A DNA stretch of 14,836 nucleotides from Bacteroidia bacterium (GTDB lineage: Bacteria; Bacteroidota; Bacteroidia; Flavobacteriales; Flavobacteriaceae): NCBI GenBank assembly GCA_030431085.1, contig JAUIJW010000031.1:1-14836 (forward strand). Direction: 5' to 3'. The position numbers were made by a program, and so were the translations under genes. Position 1 is the stretch's first letter; each line of letters opens with the position of its first letter. The notes below the pieces were generated by a model. It saw nothing but the letters and a program-made list of their open reading frames with translations, was not told the DNA's origin and did no database searches. This document shows positions 13,401 to 14,836 of this stretch, one piece after another.

Positions 13401-13433
13401 AAATGATAAAATATTTTTATTATATTATCATTT
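13401..13433. repeat. Inverted repeat upstream of the small lipoprotein gene
   Basis: AAATGATAA (13401-13409) and TTATCATTT (13425-13433) are perfect nine-base arms separated by 15 A/T-rich bases. The repeat lies in the 62-nt gap between acr3 and the lipoprotein gene. It could be an operator or the stem of an AT-rich terminator. Confidence 0.4.
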
Positions 13434-13453
13434 AAATCTTTAACACCAAAAAC

Positions 13454-13840
13454 ATGATCAAAAAACCAAACCTCATTGTTCTATTCATTGCTTTAATTTC
13501 TATCGGATGTAGTAGCACTAAAAGTACTTCTAAAAAGGCCGATGTAGATCCCTATCTAGGTCATTGGAATATCGTTATTACAGAAACCCCACAAGGCACC
13601 CTAGAAAATGTTTTAATCATTGCAAAAAACGACGATAAAGCATATACTGGCTCTATCGATGCCGATACTGGTACGATTAACTTAACTAATTTAAAGATTG
13701 AAAACAATCAACTCACTTCAAACTTTATGTTCGAAGGGATGGAGTTTGAACTCAAGGGTGTTTTTACAGATAAATTATTTCAAGGAGAGGTTATCGGTAT
13801 GGGAAGTTCATTTCCTACTTCTGGCAAAAAAAATGAATAA
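13454..13840 (+). CDS. Small predicted lipoprotein, unknown function
   Basis: A 128-residue protein with a type II signal peptide, MIKKPNLIVLFIALISIGC, lipid attachment at Cys19. A Ser/Thr/Lys-rich linker (SSTKSTSKK) follows, then a beta-rich domain with regular strands: YLGHWNIVITETPQG, NVLIIAKNDDKAYTGSID, TINLTNLKIENNQLTSNFMF, MEFELKGVFTDKLFQGEVIGM. The W of GHW and the alternating strand pattern resemble lipocalin-like or other small beta-barrel lipoproteins, but no family is certain. Gene lies 62 nt after acr3 with an inverted repeat between, so membership of the ars operon is doubtful. Confidence 0.85.
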   Translation: MIKKPNLIVLFIALISIGCSSTKSTSKKADVDPYLGHWNIVITETPQGTLENVLIIAKNDDKAYTGSIDADTGTINLTNLKIENNQLTSNFMFEGMEFELKGVFTDKLFQGEVIGMGSSFPTSGKKNE

Positions 13841-13906
13841 TTTAACGTCTCATTCATTTAGAATAAGTCAATGTTATGCGGTGTAAGTTTAGCACCATAA
13901 ATTAAT

Positions 13907-13914
13907 TATCTTCG
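13907..13914 (+). promoter_or_regulatory. Possible -7 element of the Nudix regulator gene
   Basis: TATCTTCG is one base off TAnnTTTG and ends four nt before the first ATG (13919). Transcription would begin about at the start codon, so the mRNA could be leaderless. No TTG lies at the usual -33 position. Confidence 0.35.
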
Positions 13915-13918
13915 CATT

Positions 13919-14689
13919 ATGATGAATAATGATGCGAAAACATCGTCTTTGGCCCATATAGAAAACCTAATCCCTTCATTATCTATAGATTGTGTTATTG
14001 TAGGGTTTAAAAACCAAGAACTTCATGTGCTTACCATGAAGCTTAAAGGAGCAGATCTTAATGCACTTCCTGGTGGCTTTGTGCGCCATCATGAAAACCT
14101 AGACCAAGCTGCACTTCGCACCCTAAAAGAACGTACAGGCCTTACCGTTACATTTCTAGAGCAATTTTATACCTTTAGTGATGTTAATCGAGGAAAAGAC
14201 AAGCGTATAGAACAACATCTTAATAAAGCAAATTTATTAACACCTGGCACAAAAATATGGATGCAGCAACGTTTTATAAGTACGGCTTACTTGGCTTTAG
14301 TAGAAATGAATCAATGCGATTTAAAGCCAGACCTTTTAAGCGAAAAGTGTGAATGGTATCCTATGAATAATTTACCTCATTTGCTATTCGATCATAATAC
14401 TATCATTACCAAAGCATTAGAACATTTAAAAGTTAAAATCCGGTATCTACCAATTGGCATAGCCCTATTACCACATAAATTCACCATGAAAGAAATTCAA
14501 TCTATTTATGAGTTCATTCTAAACAAAAAGTTAGATCGTGCCAATTTTCAAAAGAAAATTCTTCGTTTAGGCTTTTTAATACGTCACGAAAAGCAATTGA
14601 GCGGAGGGGCACATAAAGCACCTTATTTATACTCTTTTGATAGAAAAAAGTATAACCTACTTGTAGAAAATGGTATTGGTTTTATTTAA
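13919..14689 (+). CDS. NrtR-like transcriptional regulator with degenerate Nudix domain
   Basis: The 256-residue protein joins an N-terminal Nudix fold (about residues 20-170) to a C-terminal winged helix (about 175-256, ending ILRLGFLIRHEK and GGAHKAPYLYSFD). This is the layout of NrtR-type regulators, which in Bacteroidota often control sugar or NAD-related genes. The Nudix box is degenerate: G53-x5-E59-x7-R67-T-L-K-E71-R-T-G74-L has Thr68 and Arg72 where the enzyme motif GX5EX7REUXEEXGU has Glu. So it probably binds rather than hydrolyses its effector. IDCVIVGFKNQELHVLTM and NALPGGFVRHHENLDQAALR are typical. Start at 13919, with a second ATG directly after. The stop overlaps that of the convergent gene. 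Target genes are not evident here. Confidence 0.88.
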   Translation: MMNNDAKTSSLAHIENLIPSLSIDCVIVGFKNQELHVLTMKLKGADLNALPGGFVRHHENLDQAALRTLKERTGLTVTFLEQFYTFSDVNRGKDKRIEQHLNKANLLTPGTKIWMQQRFISTAYLALVEMNQCDLKPDLLSEKCEWYPMNNLPHLLFDHNTIITKALEHLKVKIRYLPIGIALLPHKFTMKEIQSIYEFILNKKLDRANFQKKILRLGFLIRHEKQLSGGAHKAPYLYSFDRKKYNLLVENGIGFI

Positions 14690-14836
14690 GTACCCGCTTC
14701 TGCTATTGCTTTACCAGCGACATATCCGCCCGTCCAAGCATTTTGAAAATTAAATCCACCGGTAACGGCATCAATATTAAGTACTTCTCCTGCAAAAAAT
14801 AAATTATTATGAATTTTACTTTCAAAGCGTTTAAAA
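14686..14836 (-). CDS. NAD(P)/FAD-dependent oxidoreductase, HI0933/BaiN family, 3' end only
   Basis: Reading the minus strand from the window edge gives 49 codons plus the stop at 14686-14688. The product ends NNLFFAGEVLNIDAVTGGFNFQNAWTGGYVAG and KAIAEAGT. The run LFFAGEVLNIDAVTGGFN is the C-terminal FAD-binding signature of the HI0933-like flavoproteins, about 400 residues in full. The N-terminal part lies beyond the window. Its stop overlaps the convergent Nudix regulator stop by three bases (14687-14689 against 14686-14688). The reaction is unknown for most family members. Confidence 0.9.
   Translation of the reverse strand, partial: FKRFESKIHNNLFFAGEVLNIDAVTGGFNFQNAWTGGYVAGKAIAEAGT

Noticed and set aside
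13698..13886. Alternative-frame open frame overlapping the small lipoprotein
   Set aside because: No family pattern; lies mostly inside a protein with a convincing signal peptide and strand pattern.

Overview
The window is low-GC DNA from a member of the Bacteroidota, most likely a marine-type Flavobacteriaceae. Three things support this. Several gene starts carry the Bacteroidota -7 promoter element TAnnTTTG, and some also carry TTG about 19 bp upstream. The lipoproteins have acidic or serine-rich residues after the lipobox Cys. The protein families present (DUF6428, UbiA next to mevalonate genes, short TolQ-like channel, PNPase/S15 pair) also fit this group. No mobile element, CRISPR array, tRNA or rRNA was seen, and no gene-free stretch exceeds 300 bases.

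Bases 1-3372 hold housekeeping genes. The 5' part of pnp (polynucleotide phosphorylase, cut by the window edge) lies downstream of rpsO (S15), both on the minus strand, with a strong terminator between them. A surface-type lipoprotein gene runs divergently from rpsO and meets rluB (23S rRNA pseudouridine synthase) at a shared bidirectional terminator.

Bases 3432-7171 form a minus-strand isoprenoid block: mvaD (diphosphomevalonate decarboxylase), a secreted MORN/YwqK-repeat protein, a GHMP kinase of mevalonate kinase type, and a UbiA prenyltransferase. The enzymes make and then use isoprenyl diphosphates. The UbiA protein probably makes a quinone or an archaeal-type ether lipid precursor.

Bases 7203-10328 hold a LytS/LytTR-type two-component pair (kinase and regulator overlap by 8 nt), a divergent three-helix TolQ/ExbB-like membrane protein, a 78-residue conserved-looking protein with a TTG start, and an exported TPR protein facing it.

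Bases 10410-13391 form a compact arsenic-resistance operon: arsR, an ArsN1-type N-acetyltransferase, a DUF6428 protein with a Cys-rich tail, a three-cysteine LMW-phosphatase-like arsenate reductase with an altered P-loop, and the arsenite exporter Acr3. Genes are separated by 2-16 nt or overlap. The arsR promoter is overlaid by an inverted repeat that is a good candidate ArsR operator. Predicted logic: ArsR releases the promoter on As(III); the reductase turns arsenate into arsenite; Acr3 exports it; the acetyltransferase detoxifies an organoarsenical such as arsinothricin; DUF6428 has an unknown role.

The right end has a small lipoprotein, a NrtR-like regulator with a degenerate Nudix box, and the 3' end of a convergent HI0933/BaiN-type flavoprotein gene. 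The last two genes overlap within their stop codons. The most interesting unexplained items are the DUF6428 protein, the variant arsenate reductase P-loop, and the palindromes in the two-component/TolQ and 78-residue gene promoters.
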